From positions 9,954 through 73,953 of the forward strand of contig JAHLWZ010000179.1 of NCBI GenBank assembly GCA_020536535.1: a stretch of 64,000 bases of DNA, in the 5' to 3' direction. The notes beneath the pieces are model-generated. The model made no database searches, was not told the DNA's origin, and worked only from the letters and a program-made list of their open reading frames with translations. The DNA is from Pelomyxa schiedti (Eukaryota > Evosea > Pelobiontida > Pelomyxidae). The position numbers and the translations under genes were made by a program. This document shows, one piece after another, positions 32,978-45,911 of this stretch (positions are counted from its first letter, which is position 1; every line of letters begins with the position of its first letter).

Positions 32978-33156
32978 ATGGAGGACGCCTTCGTGGAGAT
33001 GCTACTTGGTGTTGCTTCGGGGGTGATCCTTGTTTGTATGGGCGTGTACATGTTGTATCGCACATTCAGGTTAATGCCCACTGCCCTCACTTTTCGAAAA
33101 CCTCATCCACCTGTAGAATGAAGGAAGAGGAATTCCCTCACCCGAAGCACAACTAG
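32978..33156 (+). CDS. 43-residue single-pass membrane protein
   Basis: Two exons (32978-33069, 33117-33156) joined across a 47-nt GT-AG intron in phase 2. The peptide starts MEDAFVEMLLG, has one TM helix (GVASGVILVCMGVYMLYRTF) and a charged tail (MKEEEFPHPKHN). The intron has a pyrimidine-rich 3' end and both halves stay open, which argues for a real small gene. It is head-to-head with BBS2. No family recognised. Too short to be sure. Confidence 0.5.
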
Positions 33157-33377
33157 GTTGTCAAATTAATTGCGTTTTTCCTTCAAAGCACTCAATAGAA
33201 CACCATTACTTTGGGTCTATGGCGAGATAGCTTTCGTATTCCGTGATGGGTTGTATGGAGAGTATGTACAATCGCCTTTGAAAAGCATGGAACTGTACGT
33301 GCATGCGTTGCCACCTATACTTCCAAGCAAGTTCCGTGTTATCTGTGTACTGTGTAGATCAGAATTACAGTAAAGAA

Positions 33378-35040
33378 TCAGAGAACAACTACATCGCCAA
33401 AGGGTGCAATAGCCTCTCCTGTTGGAATTGTTAGGAGTGAGTGGGAGTGCATGGGTCTTACCAAAAACTGCGATGTTTTCTAGTGATCCTGTATTGTCTG
33501 ATTTTCATTAGTGATGGCAATGTTTAAATTAACCACCTATAAGTGTAAGAGAGAGAAATCTGGATGCCTCTGTTCCTACAACTCATGTGAGTTGCCTTTT
33601 TTGTTTTTTTTGTTTGTGTATGTGTCACCTTTCAGGGCAATCTGAGACACAAGGCACAAAATGTTTCCATAGGAACTGAGGGAATTATCCACAAGGTGCT
33701 TGGCTCTAGATAGAGGTTTCAAGAAACTCGAAGGAGTTTGGGCATTACGTCTTTATAAAGAACCACTCTGTGATGTTAGCTTTGTCATCTTGAGTTCCAG
33801 GTTTTTTCTTTTTAGAAAAATGAGGTATTTCTCTTGACTGTACATTTTTCTTTTGTATGAAGCTCTGGGTTCTCCTTTACCCATGATATCACACTGGAAA
33901 TTTTTCTAATCACTGATTAAGGTCAACACCACTTGTTAGTCTTATACGAACTCGTTATGTTCATCATGGCAGTGAAAAACTGGTAACTTAATAAGCAGAA
34001 CAATAGGAAGGCAAAAGTAACCTTCACTCTTGAAATCGTATGTAACTCCTGCTTGCCCATTGAAATGCCGTACTTGTAGATTGGTGAAGGTTAAAACTGA
34101 AGGAATTTTAAGTTGTGTGGTCAGTATTCATTTTTGCCATACTAGAGTGCCCTTCCTCCCACTCTTCAAGGAGTTGCGTATCAGTTTCCCAGCTTTTTAT
34201 TGATGATTTTTTTTTGGGGTTTTTGTTTGAAACATACAAAGTTACAAAGATAGAGCTTGTAGCATCTGCCAATATTATCGATCTTTTTGTTACCACTGTT
34301 CCATGGCGTGTGGACACTGCTTTTGAGGATAGTATCTATTTTCCAGATTAGCTTCTTCTCGGTTTTAGGCTATACCTTTTTCACAGCTCCCACAACATCC
34401 ACTCGTGCCTGAGATTAATTAATACTGTCAAACAAATGACCTACTTGATCAGGCAAAGCTTGTATCTGAGAAATGAATATGTATGACGTCCTCGAAGAAG
34501 GCTGATCTGAGAGACATTAAGCAAGTTTTTTTCCCTGTTTTGAACAGATACCATAGGCACAATCAAGAGGCGACTGATGTAAACTTATACAGGGCTCACT
34601 GCATACAATTTCATATCCCAGTGAGTCTTGCCTCACCTTTACAACAGGACACTGAACGCGAATGGCCTGCCCTATCTGTTTCTCATTAGTCTGAATAAAA
34701 ACTACTAGTAAGAACATTAATGGAGTCTGCCAGAGCAGCACAATTCTTTACGCACACTACAGGTATTGTCCCGCTATCATCCCTTACTCTTTTATCTAGG
34801 GTGAGATCGAACTAGAAATGAAAATTCTGAAGTACAAAAGCATGGTGCTTCTCTGAGAACTGGGACCAACAACTACCAGAAGTAAGTCCGTAAAGAGTAC
34901 TACCATAGGCGTACATCTCTTCTTGACAGCATAACCAAGGACAAATCTGCTCCGCCCTATGTCGGGATTGAGATCCCCTATGTTGCACCTCCTCATGTGT
35001 TTATTATTTCCTTTGATCTCCAGGATCTTGCCTCTCAATT
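33378..35040 (-). CDS. replication protein A large-subunit-like (RPA1) OB-fold protein
   Basis: Single-stranded-DNA binding subunit of RPA. Spliced pieces match successive OB folds. DBD-A: CNIGDLNPDIGRSRFVLGYA, then FDLTLDKRVRDDSGTIPVVC and NEKQIGQAIRVQCPVVKVRQ. DBD-B: ARVDVVGAVKK, STRHGTVVTKRSIILADATS, SIFVTFWETDTQLLEEW. DBD-C-like end: ASRFLSLTLIDNTGSLENIA, VFGEAIAPFGDVVVL and stop near 33378. The KRSIILADATSSIFVT block is highly characteristic. I could not resolve exons between about 33650 and 34100, where the zinc-binding part of DBD-C should lie. The N-terminal RPA70N domain was not seen, and the start near 35040 is approximate. A 25-nt intron is implied in DBD-A. Confidence 0.72.
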
Positions 35041-35120
35041 TTTTGTATTGTTGGTGTCACCTGCCAACATGCCAATCACAGCTAAAAAAAAACCAAGAAC
35101 TGTTTTATGAAAAACTGACA

Positions 35121-35878
35121 TCACGAAAGTGAACGAAGCACAGCACGAACAGGAGACCCGCAAACCCCAGCTAGCTTCAAAGGTAGTGCAATGAGTTCAT
35201 AGTCACCATCAGGCACACCCGAAAGAGCAAGGTTTTCTAGATTTGCCATCCCGCGATCAAGCAGAGCATTGTGAGCAGGGAAATCCTTGCTCTCCGCTTG
35301 ATCCACAGAGGGGAAGTCAACACCAATGAGAGTGTAGTGCAAATCCGCCAGCCTGTGGACAAGCTCTACGCTCAGGAACTGTTTGATTTGTCAGCTCCAT
35401 CAGTATCCCATTGCAGTAAAAAGCATGTACCGGTGCCTCACTAGGCCACTGTCCCTCTGGAATCCCACTGATCTCCGTCCTCAGTAAGAGTCGCTCTCCA
35501 CCCTCGAGGGGCCTTGTTCCTAAATCGGCAAAGTGTATAGGCCCACGGTGCACTGGTACGTGAACTACACGGCACCTGTGTGTGGGCAACGGAAAATACA
35601 AGAGCCAGAAATTGGTGCGTCGTTTGGTTGAGGTCACAACTAACAAACCTGCCGAGATAATGAGACAGAGGCATGTCGGCCATCGTTACCCCAGAGTCTC
35701 GCATGTGCCACGGCGCATCCGCGTGGGTGCCGAGATGGCAAGTTGCGGAGATGGCCGACAAGTTGCACGAGTCTCCACGGGAACGCAAGCCCGTATATGT
35801 AACCGTCAACGGCTGGTCTCCTGGCCACACCTTGATCGCTGGAGATAACGTCTTGGTGACATCGTAGATACGGGCCAT
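35121..35878 (-). CDS. kynurenine formamidase-like metal-dependent hydrolase (cyclase family)
   Basis: Member of the bacterial-type KynB/cyclase family, which hydrolyses N-formylkynurenine or related amides using a metal bound by the HxGTHxDAPxH motif. Three exons close in phase: 35649-35878, 35431-35575, 35121-35378 (210 residues, the usual KynB length). Seen: MARIYDVTKTLSPAIKVWPG, SATCHLGTHADAPWHMRDSG (motif intact), VHRGPIHFADLG, YTLIGVDFPSVDQ, AHNALLDRGMANLENLAL and the C-terminal LIALPLKLAGVCGSPVRAVL. All conserved blocks are present, so it should be active. The true substrate is not certain, since the family is broad. The gene has ordinary introns, so any bacterial transfer would be old. 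Confidence 0.88.
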
Positions 35879-35930
35879 CACTTTTCGAACAGACGAACCA
35901 CACAAAATCACTTGATTGATTTTCGGCCAA

Positions 35931-38391
35931 TGAGGCGATCGACAACAACCTCGACAACAACTTCAGCATCAACGAGAAGCACTACGACACAGACACGTGC
36001 TTCGCAAGTTAGGACGGTCCCCAGGGACTCCTCGATGGATGCCAACAGCGGAAGATCAAACAGAACACCTCGCACACAACGAGAGACGGCTGTCTCGAGC
36101 AGGGGATGCCAAAGTGCTGTGTCCGGACGTGGTCGTGGCCGTAGTGGGGGCGAGGTTTTTGTTGATATACGAGATATGAGGGGAAGAGGTAGCTGCCCGT
36201 CAAATTACCTGAGGAGTTAACGCCGACCCCTTAAGATATTCTTTCGGCTGTCAAGAGGTGTCGACAAACTGGCTCTTTTGTACTCAAGGGATTGGGCCTA
36301 AGTCAAATACCAAACGAAGTGTTGAACTATGCCAGCCTCCCTTCAGATTCCAATGATAAATGTATACTATAGTATTGCAAGTAGAATTAATTGCCTTTGG
36401 AAGGGTGGGAGTTCGAGCCACTTCTAAAACTTGACATGAGTGAAAACCAAATACATGAACTCCCCGCGGCGTTTAAAGGAGATTTCTTTCACCAATTAAC
36501 TTTTCTATCTCTGTCCAACAATCTTTTATCTGATTTACCTGACTTGGTATGCTTGTTTTTCAGTTCCTGTCCATTTTGACTTGAATCATAGAGCTTTTTG
36601 TGTTCCATTACCTTTTTAGACATAAGGTACCTAGTGCAGCATTAGCGTGTGAATCTCAACCACAATCAGCTTTAATAACCTTTCTTCACTACCCCTGTTG
36701 GATGGTTGTCAATGTCTCACAGAAATCCGTGCAAACGACAATGACCTTGCTTTTCTTCCAGACTTTCTTCCTCCAACCGTTTGTACGTTCCACTGTCAGC
36801 GGAATGTACTTGAAGAATTGCGATTCGAATGTGCTGGATTACGTTTCTTCAATGCCTCCAATAACAAGTAGGATAAATTTGCTTTTTGTTTCATTGTAAC
36901 TTGTTGCAGAATTTCTCACATATCCCGATCTTTTTTCACTGCCCAACATCTTGAAGAAGTTGATTTATCGCACAACGAGCTCTCTAGTTTTCCCAAGTCC
37001 GTTCCCGCTCCTTCTTTTCTTCATTAATCTTCCTCAGAGATGTTTCCACCTTGAAGTTTTTGCAAACTTTGGATGTTTCCTTTAATAAGCTCAATGAACT
37101 TGACTGCTTTGGGCCTACAATTGTAGAACTCCATGCTGGGAATAATGTGCTGCAATCTATTGAGGGTGCATGTTTCTGTCACTCTTTGAAGGTGCGTGTC
37201 TGTGGTTCATCCATGTTTTCACATTTTATAGACATTGGACGTGCATGACAATCTTCTTTCCACAATTCCTGACCAGTTTCAAAATTTGACTTCCCTTACA
37301 AGATTTGATGTCTCCAATAACGAACTTGTTGCCCTTCCCGCGTTCATTGGTAGAATGCAAAATTTATCTAATATGTCATTAACTGGGAACCATCTCAAGT
37401 CTGTATGCATCACAAATAATCTCCGTCTTAGTAATTAAAGGACTCTTGCCCGACTACTGGATAAGGGAACGGTGGCCATCAAGGAATATCTATGCACTCG
37501 CATTGAAGGTCGCATGAATAATCTTTTTACTACCATCTTCCTTACACTGTGGAAGAGCAGGAATGCGCGGAGGAAGCACCTCCGAACACGCCTATCACAC
37601 CTGCCCGTCCTTCCCTTATACCTGAATCTGTACTTTATCACAACCAGCCTGTACTGTCACTTATAAGCAAAAATTTATACACTGTATGACCAAGTTTTAT
37701 GAAGTGGAGTTAACGGGGAAAAACCAGGTTCCCCCAGAGGTTTTTACTTGCACACACCTTACTAGCCTGGATTTATCCAGAAACGCGCTTACTGGGCTTC
37801 CTCAGGAACTTTGTTCTCTGAGACAACTCGATTTTCTGAACTTAGAAAGAAACAAGCTTGAAACTCTGCCATCATTTCTGTCCTGCTTCACCCGCCTAAC
37901 AGTGTGAATATTTCGTTCCTTGAACATTACATGATTGATATTCATTAGGCAATAAATATCTCCCAAAATCCGCTTCACGCAATACCAGATGTGATGGGTC
38001 AGATAGGCTCTCTGAGAGAGTTATTTGCCAGCAGCGTTTCTGCCCCCAGTATCCCATTATGCCTACTCCGGTTATCACTGCTATCAGTCCTGGATGTGAG
38101 TGGAAACAAAATTTCCACAATCCCACCACAAATAACATTCCTGAGCAACCTTAGCAGTACGCACATACTCCCCATTTCCATTCCGATCCACTCAATCATT
38201 AACGTGCAGGTCTTGACATAAGCAACAATGATATATGCAACCTCCCACCACAACTGGGGCTTCTGTCCCTCAACACACTCAACTTTGAAGGCAACATCAT
38301 CAAGTCCATACCCCGAGGTGTAATAGACAAGGGCACCCCCTCCGTTCTGGCCTACCTCAAGATGAAGCTTCCACCCACTGGTTCCTCGTAA
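35931..38391 (+). CDS. leucine-rich repeat protein, LRRC40-like
   Basis: A solenoid of roughly 18 LRRs spread over about a dozen exons. The order follows LRRC40: a disordered basic N-tail (from about 35931), RCRQTGSFVLKGLGLSQIPN, DKWWEFEPLLKLDMSENQIH, an LRR run (LEEVDLSHNELSSFPK, LQTLDVSFNKLNEL, TLDVHDNLLSTIPDQF) and the mid-protein LARLLDKGTVAIKEYLCTRI. A second LRR block follows (FYEVELTGKNQVPPEVF, LTSLDLSRNALTGLPQEL, LDISNNDICNLPPQLG), then the C-terminal cap IIKSIPRGVIDKGTPSVLAY. LRRC40 has the same two-block layout with LLxKGTxxxLxYL after each block. Function is poorly known (a binding scaffold). The first exon boundary and the exon near 36600 are uncertain. Confidence 0.85.
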
Positions 38392-38433
38392 ATGGATCAA
38401 AATCTTCACTTCATACAACGCTCCGCCGCAGCT

Positions 38434-38477
38434 AAAACCAACTTTTCCTGAGGAAAGACTGAGAAAAAGTTGGTTTT
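38434..38477. repeat. 13-bp perfect inverted repeat between LRRC40 and CCHCR1-like genes
   Basis: AAAACCAACTTTT at 38434-38446 pairs with AAAAGTTGGTTTT at 38465-38477 across an 18-nt loop. It lies just after the LRRC40 stop, so a structured 3' UTR or termination element is possible. Confidence 0.6.
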
Positions 38478-38518
38478 GATCACGGAGGAGGGTTGTACAT
38501 CAGACAATCAATCATAAA

Positions 38519-40822
38519 ATGGACCACAATAACAGAGGTTTTGACACCAATAACAGCCGAGACGTATCCAACAAGGACAGTAGTGGCAGAGTTGACGAGG
38601 CAGAGGAAGTGGCGATGCTGCTCAGGAACTCAGAGGGTGTGTTTGGGAGCGAGAATAACTGGAGGAGGGAGGACGTGGAGGAGTGCGCGTACAAGGGCGA
38701 AGGTGGCGGGGCCAGAGAAACCATGGACAATGTGAGGAGGGAATTGGAGTCGGAGAGGAGGGAGAGGAGGGCGTTGCAGGATGAGCTGGCAAAGACCACA
38801 AAGGAAAGTAATTGGTGATCGCCATAGTTTTGGTGACTTCATTTATTCAGGCTTCAAGGGAGTATGCTCAGGTTGTATCTGTTTTGGAATCGCGCATCAG
38901 TTGCTTGAAGGAGATGATAGACTTGCAGGAGAGCACTACGTCTACATCACCAGGGGAACGTGGTGTTGTTCCACTTCTGACAGCTTGGCGTGAAAAAGTT
39001 TTTACTCTTCTGATGGAGAGACAAACAGAAAAATTGAACATTCAAGAATTGAATCGCAAAACGGTTTCTGTTTTCCCTTTGCCCCTTTAGTTCTGGTTTA
39101 TTTTGATTACGTAATATACAGGAAGATGAAAGACTAAATCATCAAAGGACCATATTCACTCTCGAAAAGCGAATTTCAGAACTAAAAGCTGAATCCGCCA
39201 TGGTTCAACTGCAGGTATGTCTTTTACTCACAGCTTTGCGATGTCATCTCATTTATTTCCTTTCCAAGAGAAAGCAATCTTCGGAACAGGTAGCTTCTCT
39301 GCAAGCGAAAAAAGATAATGAAATAGCATCCGTTCTTTCGTCACACCAAGTGAAAGAAGATAATCTCTACGCAATCGTCGCCAGGTTTCAATGTACATTC
39401 CTTCGAGAGCCACCTATACCGCACAGATTTTCTGAAGAAATGAACTGCAGCTGCGGGAAGTTTTCCCATGTACAAGAAAAACTCGATATTTTAGACAGCA
39501 GACTCAGAGTCTTGTCTTTGAGGACAAAGTTTCTTTCAGGTTCACCGGTTTTTTCGCGGTTGTTTTGCTTTATTTTCAACTAGACTTTATTCCCAATGTT
39601 CCAAAATCCGCGGCTGCCTCCATAGTCTTGTATCTCCCTTCTCCACTCAAGTATTGTAACAAAGTAATCTAGGGTGCCACCAGCCAAGCTGGACCCTTCG
39701 TGCAACTCTCCAGTTCTATGTACTGAGCTCGAGTCTCAGTTACAAGTCATGAGGACCCGTCTCCACAACACCGAAGCACAGCTCCAACAACAAACAACGG
39801 CAAACATGCAACTCCAATCGCAACTTGAGGCACGCCTTTCTGAGTGCAATCATCACATGGAGAACAGCAAACACTTCGAGGAACAAGCCAAAAACCTGGA
39901 GCACCAGCTCCACCAGCAACAGCAACTTCAAGAGCAACAACAACAACTGGAAAAGAACTTGGTTTCCACAATTGAAACGCAAGTATATAAACTCTGCAAT
40001 TCCCAAGAGCAAGCTCATAACACTCAATTACAAACAGTTGTTGACCAAGTGGTGCAACATATTGCCAAACACGAACACGACATGCACAGTCAACTTTTGG
40101 CTGCAATTAAGTCTCTGGAACGATCCTTTGGGGAATACAGGGCGGATATTAACTTACTCCGAGACACGGTTATGGATGGAAACATGGAACTAAAATCTAT
40201 TGGAGGTTTTTCTCAGTCATTTATATCGTTAGGCCTTCCCAACAACAAACCACAGATCTGAAGATGTCAATAGAGAGTGTCAAACAAGATTCAGCGTCAA
40301 AATCTACACAAGATGCTCTTCAAAAAGAACTTTCGGCAGCTGGTACCAAGCACCCAGTCTCGATATACAAGTATTGTCTAACAAAACGCAGTGGCGTCCA
40401 TGAGAGGAATACAAGCTCAGATCAACACATCAACAGAACAACATAAGAAAAAGGTGGAAGAAATGCTGAGGGAAATAGAGCAACAGGACGAAACCATCCA
40501 AGGGCTCAAAGCAGAAAAAACATCTCTTTTGGTTTTTCATCATCCCTGGTTAGTCATTGCATCTGACACCAAACAAACCAGGCAACGACGAGAAGATATG
40601 AACAAGCCAGATTGATTCCATCCACGAGAAAACCAACAAAGAAATCATCACCCCCGATTGTAACAGCAACAAATCCCTGTGTCACAGCCACACCGGAATC
40701 ATCTCCAGGTATGCATGCTGGAAAAACAAACACCTAACTTGCAAACAGATACAGATGTTCTGGACCAGCTGAAGGAAATGGAAGCCCTGACTGAGAACCT
40801 GTTGCACCAATATGGGGAATGA
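38519..40822 (+). CDS. coiled-coil protein, CCHCR1-like (centriolar rod)
   Basis: Almost entirely predicted coiled coil in about eight exons: an acidic N-tail (MDHNNRGFDTNNSRD), RRELESERRERRALQDELAK, then ASREYAQVVSVLESRISCLK and PLLTAWREKVFTLLMERQTE. The latter resembles the CCHCR1 block RVRVQSLTHIL...LLNRWREKVFALM. Further coils follow: LEKRISELKAESAMVQLQ, SEQVASLQAKKDNEIASV, a Gln-rich coil around 39760-39960, and a C-terminal helix DVLDQLKEMEALTENLLH. CCHCR1 is a centriole/P-body coiled-coil protein, so with BBS2 it would fit a flagellum-bearing cell. The assignment rests mostly on the WREKVF block. Generic coiled-coil similarity is the alternative. Confidence 0.6.
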
Positions 40823-40897
40823 ATGTAACAAATGTTGAAGGAAAGAACTGCTGTTTGTAGAGTACTTTTGAGGGTTGGGGTGTTTGCCGGCTCTTTT

Positions 40898-43800
40898 TCA
40901 AGGATTGGACACAGGGTCCCCAGTGGTTTCTTTGAGGTTGTACTGCCAGTTGCTTTGTTTTCCATAGGCGTATATCTAGAAACAGTGTAAAGTAGAATTT
41001 GGGTTTGAGGAAAAACCTCCTCCAGTACGTGCTCTAGTTTCCCGGATTCTGAAAGCTGCTGATAATGATTATACAGTGCCAAAGCCTTTTTTTGCGTTAT
41101 TCATTGTTTTTGAGGTGATTTTATACAGTTTGTGCATCCTCAATACTGCAGTGATTCTCAGTCTGCACATCAACATGGAGTAGTATCGCAGCAAGAAATT
41201 TAAGTGAGAGGTTCCTTTAATTGCATTTGTATCTAGAGTTATGACTTTCCTTCAATTCGTACCTATGAAGCCGAAGATGAAAAAGTTCCACAGTGTCAAT
41301 GATTTGCTTCTTGGGCACATGGATGTTTAGAATCCGGAAGTCTTTTGTTAAGCCATGGCCAATGAACCTGCACCCAATATCCACAAGATAACGCAGTTTT
41401 AAGTAGACAGCCTAAGCTTAATGGTTCATTTTTTGGAATGGTAGCAATATGTTAACCTTCAGAGTAGTTAAGTTTTTCATGGAAATACTTGAATCCAAGT
41501 CACCAGGGTCTATCCCAGAGAACTTCGTGAGGTAATCAATAATTGTATCCTTTGTTGAAACAAAATCGTCCAGGAATGGTTGTCCAGCAAAAGGTCCTTC
41601 TCCCATAACACAGCTAATCCGAGCTGGGGTGAGGTGTGTGGGAGAAACAACAACGCGGGTGCCATCCACTTGCAGAGCCACTTTTTCCTACAATGAAAGT
41701 TAACGCATAGATGGAAAATAATCATGCAACTGTACTCAGTGCCACAAATTCAGCATCTATAGCTACGAGCTGAGCAGGCTTTGGTATCACATTAACAAGA
41801 GGACGGGATATTGGACGAGGAGAACTATGTATGCTTAGAGATGACTCAGAGAAACTATCATACCTCAATACGGACTGTCTCATGGAATTGAAAGTTGCCT
41901 CCGATATAGGGCATACAATAGACTCTGGGGGCAGTTTGGTGTGCAGAAGCGAAGAAGAGTAGAATACTACACAGGGGTGCTAGAGATCATCAGCACTTCA
42001 TATTACGTTAGATATTTTTTACCTTCCATATTGTATTGAATTCCACAACCTGTTGTGGCCAGCAGTGTGCCACAGCCATATCATTGAACAGGAACCACTG
42101 TGAGGCCTCTACTTGTGAGTACCCATGAAGTTTTTGGTATTCCTGTGAAACTGTACTCTTCAATTTTTTTTTTTTAAGGTGCTGAGGTTTCAACCCAACC
42201 TGCCACATGAGCAACTAGATTTCCTAAGCGAGATGCAGATGGCACTTGGTCGGTAACATGACAAATTACGGCCTATGAAAGCATAAACCCAAGGTGGTGA
42301 AAAGAATGGCAATCCTACACTAAGATTGTAAATATCCTCCCCACTATCACTTCCAGTGTACTCTGTAACTGAGATTTCAGAGCCAAGTACAATTTTAAGC
42401 CTGGAAAAATGTTAAAGCTGCTGTGTACAAAATGGAGCTTGCCGCCTCGGAAGCCATGAGCAATCTTGTGTGTGAAAGGTACCATGAGAATCTCCTCTGC
42501 CACCTGCTTAAATTTAGTGACACTAGAGGTGGGAGAGCACACTATTTGACAAAATAGTCCTCCACAATTCATCCTTTTTTTTTTGTAAGTGAAAGAAACG
42601 GAAAGAAACTGTACGTTAGCTTCCATATGTACTCCGACACACAGAATATTTGGTAAACCTTTCACTTCCTTCTTTTGTTCCAGAACCTGAAACTGAGAAC
42701 ATCTATCACACCACGCTTTGGTTTGAATCGTGCGGCAAAGACTCGATGGGAGAAGGGAAGTAAATTTCAGCTTGGTTGGATCTGTTGTCTTCCAGAGAGT
42801 GAGGAATGGCTTTATTGATTTTTCAATGTACCCTGCCCATGTTAAGGTCAATAACGAAAAATCGAGTTGGACACGCTGAACTACTCCCACAGCTCAGACA
42901 ACGGATATGTGTTACCAAACTAGTGCCAAATAGTTTGTCAATAATTGATGGCTGAGCTTCTTCTCTTGGTAATAGGGTCAATAGTGCTTATGTGCAAAAA
43001 TTAATCACACGTTGTTGTAAGCTCGTGGTTGAGTTGCTCAAGTGTAAAACGGCAAAAATTTTCCATGAGCGTTGGTAGGTCAATTTTCCTGCTGGTCGAG
43101 TTGGTTCCAGGCTGAGGTTTCAGGGGATCAAAAAGACCAAGTCGTGTTGCTAACAAAACTTTAAAGGTGCATGAAAAAAAATGGTCTATGTACCCTGCGG
43201 AAGTTGTCTCAAAGAACGGGAAAAGTTCCGGGAACTGTGACAAGTTCCTGGAGAAGGTGCATTATCAAGCATGTGAAAAAGAAAACCCAGTTCACAAGCA
43301 AGACAAAACTCCCGATGGCACAGATGATTAAGGAGGTTTGCGCGAAGTTGAGGTATAAAGTACAGTACCTGGTTCATGTCACGCAAGTTGTCACAGATGT
43401 ATACTTACTTGTAAAAATGAATTGGTGTAGCTATTTGGAGTATTATTATCCAAGCCAGCAAAGTTTGTCTGATTGCAGATTCTGTTGAGATGGTCAATAT
43501 TACCCTTGAAACTGCAACAGATACGAGTAATCGAAATCATATTTATCTATAGCACTCATCCTTATTCGTGAGGATACAACAGGTCTGTACATTTTAGGTG
43601 GGCGTGTGCGTTTTGGCTGCTGAGATTTAAATGCAAGATAGAAATGTTTAAACAATACCTGCAGGGATGTCGTCTTAAACTTCCTTGCTAAACTCGGATT
43701 GGCGGCATTAAGAGCCTTGTGCTGAACCCCACATAAGCAAGAGTTATTTCTTTTGAAGGTACCTGTAAGTGAGAGAGTTCTCCAATTTTGATGTAACCAA

Positions 43801-45310
43801 ATCCATCCATCTTATTAATGGTAGAGGCCAATACGGGTTCCAGCTGAAAGACTGGTCCGTTGACTGGGAATGACATTGTAGAACCCCAGTCAGACAAAAG
43901 GGGTTGGTCTAATGGTGGATATGACTGTGATAGAGGTTCATCACTGTAAGATATGAGGGAGAGTACGGGTGGGTGAGATACCTTTCAGGAAAATAGAACT
44001 TTGCAGGTGAAATCGGTTTACAAAACTGAAGAGGTTCTGAGAAGGGATTGACCTGAATACTTGTTACGTTTCTTCTTAAAGAAAAGTGGGAACCCGCATG
44101 GTGGGGCTACTAGACCACAAGTGGATAAATCCTGACGTATCACTGAAAGCAATAGCTTCTCCACTGCTGCTGATCGCCATGGATGTTAGCATTTCCCCAT
44201 TGGTTTCCACCTGAGTAGAAGGGTCACAACTTGAAGATGTCTAGGCTGAACTGAACTTGGAAAAGAGTTTGATTGAGACCGCCACCGATTGCATCACATA
44301 ACTTGAAGATTCCGTCTCGTCCAGTAATAATGATAGAAGAAGGAAATAAAGGTTCAAATGCACATTTGATCGCTCCTTGGGACAATTAACCTTTTAACAA
44401 CGAGGGAAGGGGAACCAGGGGTGAACACAAGAGGTTGTAAATGCTGTTTTGAGCGGACATCAAAAATTTTAATGTATCTATCTGTTTGGTGCCCTGTCCT
44501 GAAAAAGTCAACAAAACACCTCATAGGAGGAGCAAACGTTGTCAAATAGCCACATGAAGATACAAGGTCAAGGCTGCTGTTAGTGTCCAAGCTGCACACT
44601 GCACCACTATGAAGTTCAATAACGTGATCGAACCTCATGATTCTGGTATCAAGCTGGGTTAACCACTTACAACGTGAAGGGAAGTGTCAGTAATCATCAC
44701 AGCAGAGAATAGGTATTCACCCCACAAGAATTCCCACAGAAAACAGAGTTTCTCCCTTTACACATTGCAGTGATGGGTGCTTCCAATGAAACCTAGGACC
44801 AATATTTTAGATCAACGGCAGCTGAAATAAGCTACTTTGGCCAAGAACTGCCATGTTTGTATGTCCAACAATGATACTGTATTTCCAGCAGATAAGACCA
44901 CTTTAGTGGAGTTGGGTAGCATCATTATGCAATAAGAAGGTGATTCAGATAACAAACTGTATTGAGTTTTTGGGGTGAAAAGAAAAAGAAAAGAACAAGA
45001 AAGGAAGTACCAAGAAGAAATAGGAAAACCCCCACGTGTGAACAGCCTCAATGAATTTTCACCAGCAGTTAAAATCCCGTTCTGAAAAAGGACAGGCTAA
45101 GGGACAGGCAAAGGGGTGAATGAACAGTACACTTGAGTCAGCCATGCAGGTAACAGGAGAACTGTGTGCCTGAAGAGAACAGTACCGATCCAGAGTAGGG
45201 CATACCAATGAAGCCACGTGCCCATTCTGGTAACCTCCCCACAGTATCTCCTGTGTCCCATCGAAAATCAAGCTCGTGGGCTACGAAATAAGGTCACAAG
45301 TGCCAAAATG
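40898..45310 (-). CDS. PAN2: PAN2, catalytic subunit of the Pan2-Pan3 poly(A) nuclease
   Basis: Cytoplasmic deadenylase that starts mRNA poly(A) shortening. Domains in order: WD40 propeller ([55 protein letters not shown]), pseudo-ubiquitin-hydrolase domain ([40 protein letters not shown]) and C-terminal DEDD exonuclease. In the exonuclease, [11 protein letters not shown] supplies D and [21 protein letters not shown] is the family block, and [22 protein letters not shown] and [18 protein letters not shown] supply the remaining D and the H-x4-D pair, so catalysis should be intact. The C-terminus reads [16 protein letters not shown]. About 20 exons are present. The extreme 5' exon was not found, so 45310 is approximate. 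Its end faces the CCHCR1-like gene with about 76 bp between stops. Confidence 0.88.
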
Positions 45311-45911
45311 ACATACAAACAAAGGAAATTAAAAGAAAAAGAACAAAAAAAAAAGGAAAAAAACACCCAGAACCAACCGTGCAATAAGACTCCACAGTTG
45401 CATTCGTGGGCTCCCACCTGTCAACAGTTGAGTCACTAATGCCCAAACACGTACAACACATTGACAAACTCACATGTTGACACTAGTTCCCGGTTGGTCC
45501 TCTCACCACCAGCCAACGTCCCTCGGCCCTGTGGGCCACCACTTTGGTTTGGATTTTTTTTTCTTTGGCAGTGAGGGTGTTTGGTGAACCACTCAATGGT
45601 CGGAATTAGCTAGCGAAAGAAAGTGATTAAGCAAACAAGAACAACGCCCTCCAGAGGGAGAACGCGATTTGGTGGGAGGATCGGTGCTTGATCTCCAGAG
45701 ATCTCCGATTTGGTAAACGTCACTAACAGCCGGGAATCTCATTGATCAGCTCACCAGTTTCCTTTCCTGTGCCGAAAATTCTGGCATCAAACGGCAACAA
45801 CGGAGCAAAAAACAGCAACGTCGGATATCGCGATTCTGTGTGAAACCCGCAACCCATAAAAAAAAACCTCGTCCAAAAACACAAGCAAAAAAAAAAAGGA
45901 GAGAAATAAAG
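45311..45911. other. intergenic between divergent PAN2 and receptor-kinase genes
   Basis: Should contain the missing PAN2 5' end and two promoters. A-rich tracts at 45331-45365 and 45859-45907. No other gene or RNA recognised. Confidence 0.4.

Noticed and set aside
36170-36260. Separate small basic Arg/Gly/Ser-rich gene before LRRC40
   Set aside because: It is open in frame with, and directly upstream of, the LRRC40 exons, and is more simply that protein's disordered N-tail.
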